Assembly: GCA_910579395.1 (NCBI GenBank)
Contig: CAJTUC010000030.1
Coordinates: forward strand, 1-40,409
Origin: an uncultured Lachnospiraceae bacterium
GTDB lineage: Bacteria; Bacillota; Clostridia; Lachnospirales; Lachnospiraceae
Length of the DNA stretch: 40,409 bases
Direction of reading: 5' to 3'
In this document: in pieces, positions 40,069-40,409 of the stretch
Layout: each line of letters starts with the position of its first letter
Position numbering within the stretch: the first letter of the stretch is position 1
Translations under genes and position numbers: made by a program
Notes under the pieces: model-generated
What the model saw: only the letters and a program-made list of their open reading frames with translations
Database searches by the model: none
Told to the model about the DNA's origin: nothing

Positions 40069-40409
40069 ATGTTACTTATGGATAAATACGCTGACAAGAT
40101 TTATGGTACGATCACTTGCTATGACCGTATGATCATCCAGGGATATATCCCCGGATGGAGCCATGCCGAAGGCATGACCGGCTACCTGAATGCCAACAAC
40201 ATCCGTATTTTTGATTTTTCAAATTTCTCCCAGCCCCTTACAGAACAGGTTCGTACAAACGCCCAGCGTATTGCAGATGAAAATGGCATTGAAATTGAGT
40301 TCATCCGTAAACTGCGTGCTTTCCGCAAGGATGACCGGATTCAGGAAATCATCCAGAAAACCGGAAAGACCGAAGGGCTGGTCCACATCTTTTCTTCCAT
40401 GGAACAGTG
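40069..40409 (+). CDS. Mobile-element-type protein of unknown function, N-terminal part (cut by window edge)
   Basis: The first 113 codons are present. GGAGG lies eight bases before the ATG. The start (MDKYADKIYGTITCYDRMII, QGYIPGWSHAEGMTGYL, RIFDFSNFSQPLTEQV, then IEFIRKLRAFRKDDRIQEII and GLVHIFSSMEQ) belongs to a family I have seen in many copies in diverse genomes, normally annotated hypothetical and apparently spread by transposition. No catalytic motif can be identified in this portion. It probably marks the left end of a mobile element beginning near 39990-40060. Confidence 0.6.
   Translation, partial: MLLMDKYADKIYGTITCYDRMIIQGYIPGWSHAEGMTGYLNANNIRIFDFSNFSQPLTEQVRTNAQRIADENGIEIEFIRKLRAFRKDDRIQEIIQKTGKTEGLVHIFSSMEQ

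Noticed and set aside
1..40409. CRISPR arrays, tRNA, rRNA and riboswitches
   Set aside because: No regularly spaced direct repeats, no cloverleaf or rRNA sequence and no recognised riboswitch core were seen. The palindromic repeats are irregularly interspersed and not CRISPR.

Overview
The window looks like part of the chromosome of a gut-type anaerobic Firmicute, most likely a Lachnospiraceae (Clostridium cluster XIVa) member. The reasons are strong AGGAGG ribosome binding sites, dense sugar-utilisation clusters, CUT1 ABC transporters without their own ATPase, a GPH-type sugar symporter, YitT and BceAB/MacB-like modules, and the codon style. The genus cannot be fixed from this sequence.

Region 1 (1-8721) is a plant-glycoside module. 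On the minus strand lie GH5, GH78 alpha-L-rhamnosidase, GH43, a GPH symporter and the start of a GH3 beta-glucosidase that runs off the left edge. A divergent AraC-family regulator is on the plus strand. A 37-bp block shared by the GH5 and GH78 upstream regions is the best candidate for its target. Region 2 (8722-10440) has a gene-poor stretch and a secreted ComEC-like metallo-beta-lactamase protein. Region 3 (10441-18456) is a sucrose/fructooligosaccharide locus. LacI and an amylosucrase are on the minus strand; a lipoprotein, two permeases and a GH32 enzyme are on the plus strand. Two near-identical LacI operators lie 126 bp apart in the divergent promoter region.

Region 4 (18470-26509) holds a frameshifted DUF2200/DUF1801 gene, a MacB/FtsX-type ABC exporter (permease and ATPase), remnants of a decayed plus-strand pair, a two-component system, a truncated TatD remnant and a YitT protein. 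Region 5 (26529-39251) is one long minus-strand cluster and the most unusual set here. Read from its promoter it encodes an AtuA-like DUF1446 protein, DUF4387, two LplB/LplC-type permeases, a formylglycine-generating-enzyme-fold protein, an unclassified TIM-barrel glycosidase, a sugar-binding lipoprotein, two ADP-ribosylglycohydrolase-family enzymes, a ribokinase-family kinase and a GntR/FadR-type regulator. A perfect 11-bp palindrome matching the GntR/FadR operator pattern lies over the predicted transcription start. I infer an uptake and catabolic system for an unknown glycoside, possibly a riboside. Region 6 (39357-40409) is mobile-element debris: a small ORF with a hairpin leader, a truncated HIT gene, a transposase-like fragment, and the start of a mobile-type ORF leaving the right edge.

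Cutting across these regions is a family of composite palindromic repeats (five copies: 16924-17046, 21999-22114, 22171-22287, 31364-31415, 35552-35671). They always have the same orientation relative to transcription, nearly always start at the stop codon of the upstream gene, and have hairpin arms whose sequences differ between copies while base pairing is kept. A second palindromic type (12354-12445, 21883-21959, perhaps 19245-19300) ends in the ribosome binding site of the next gene. I do not recognise either as a named family. They are, with the region 5 cluster, the strongest candidates for something undescribed.
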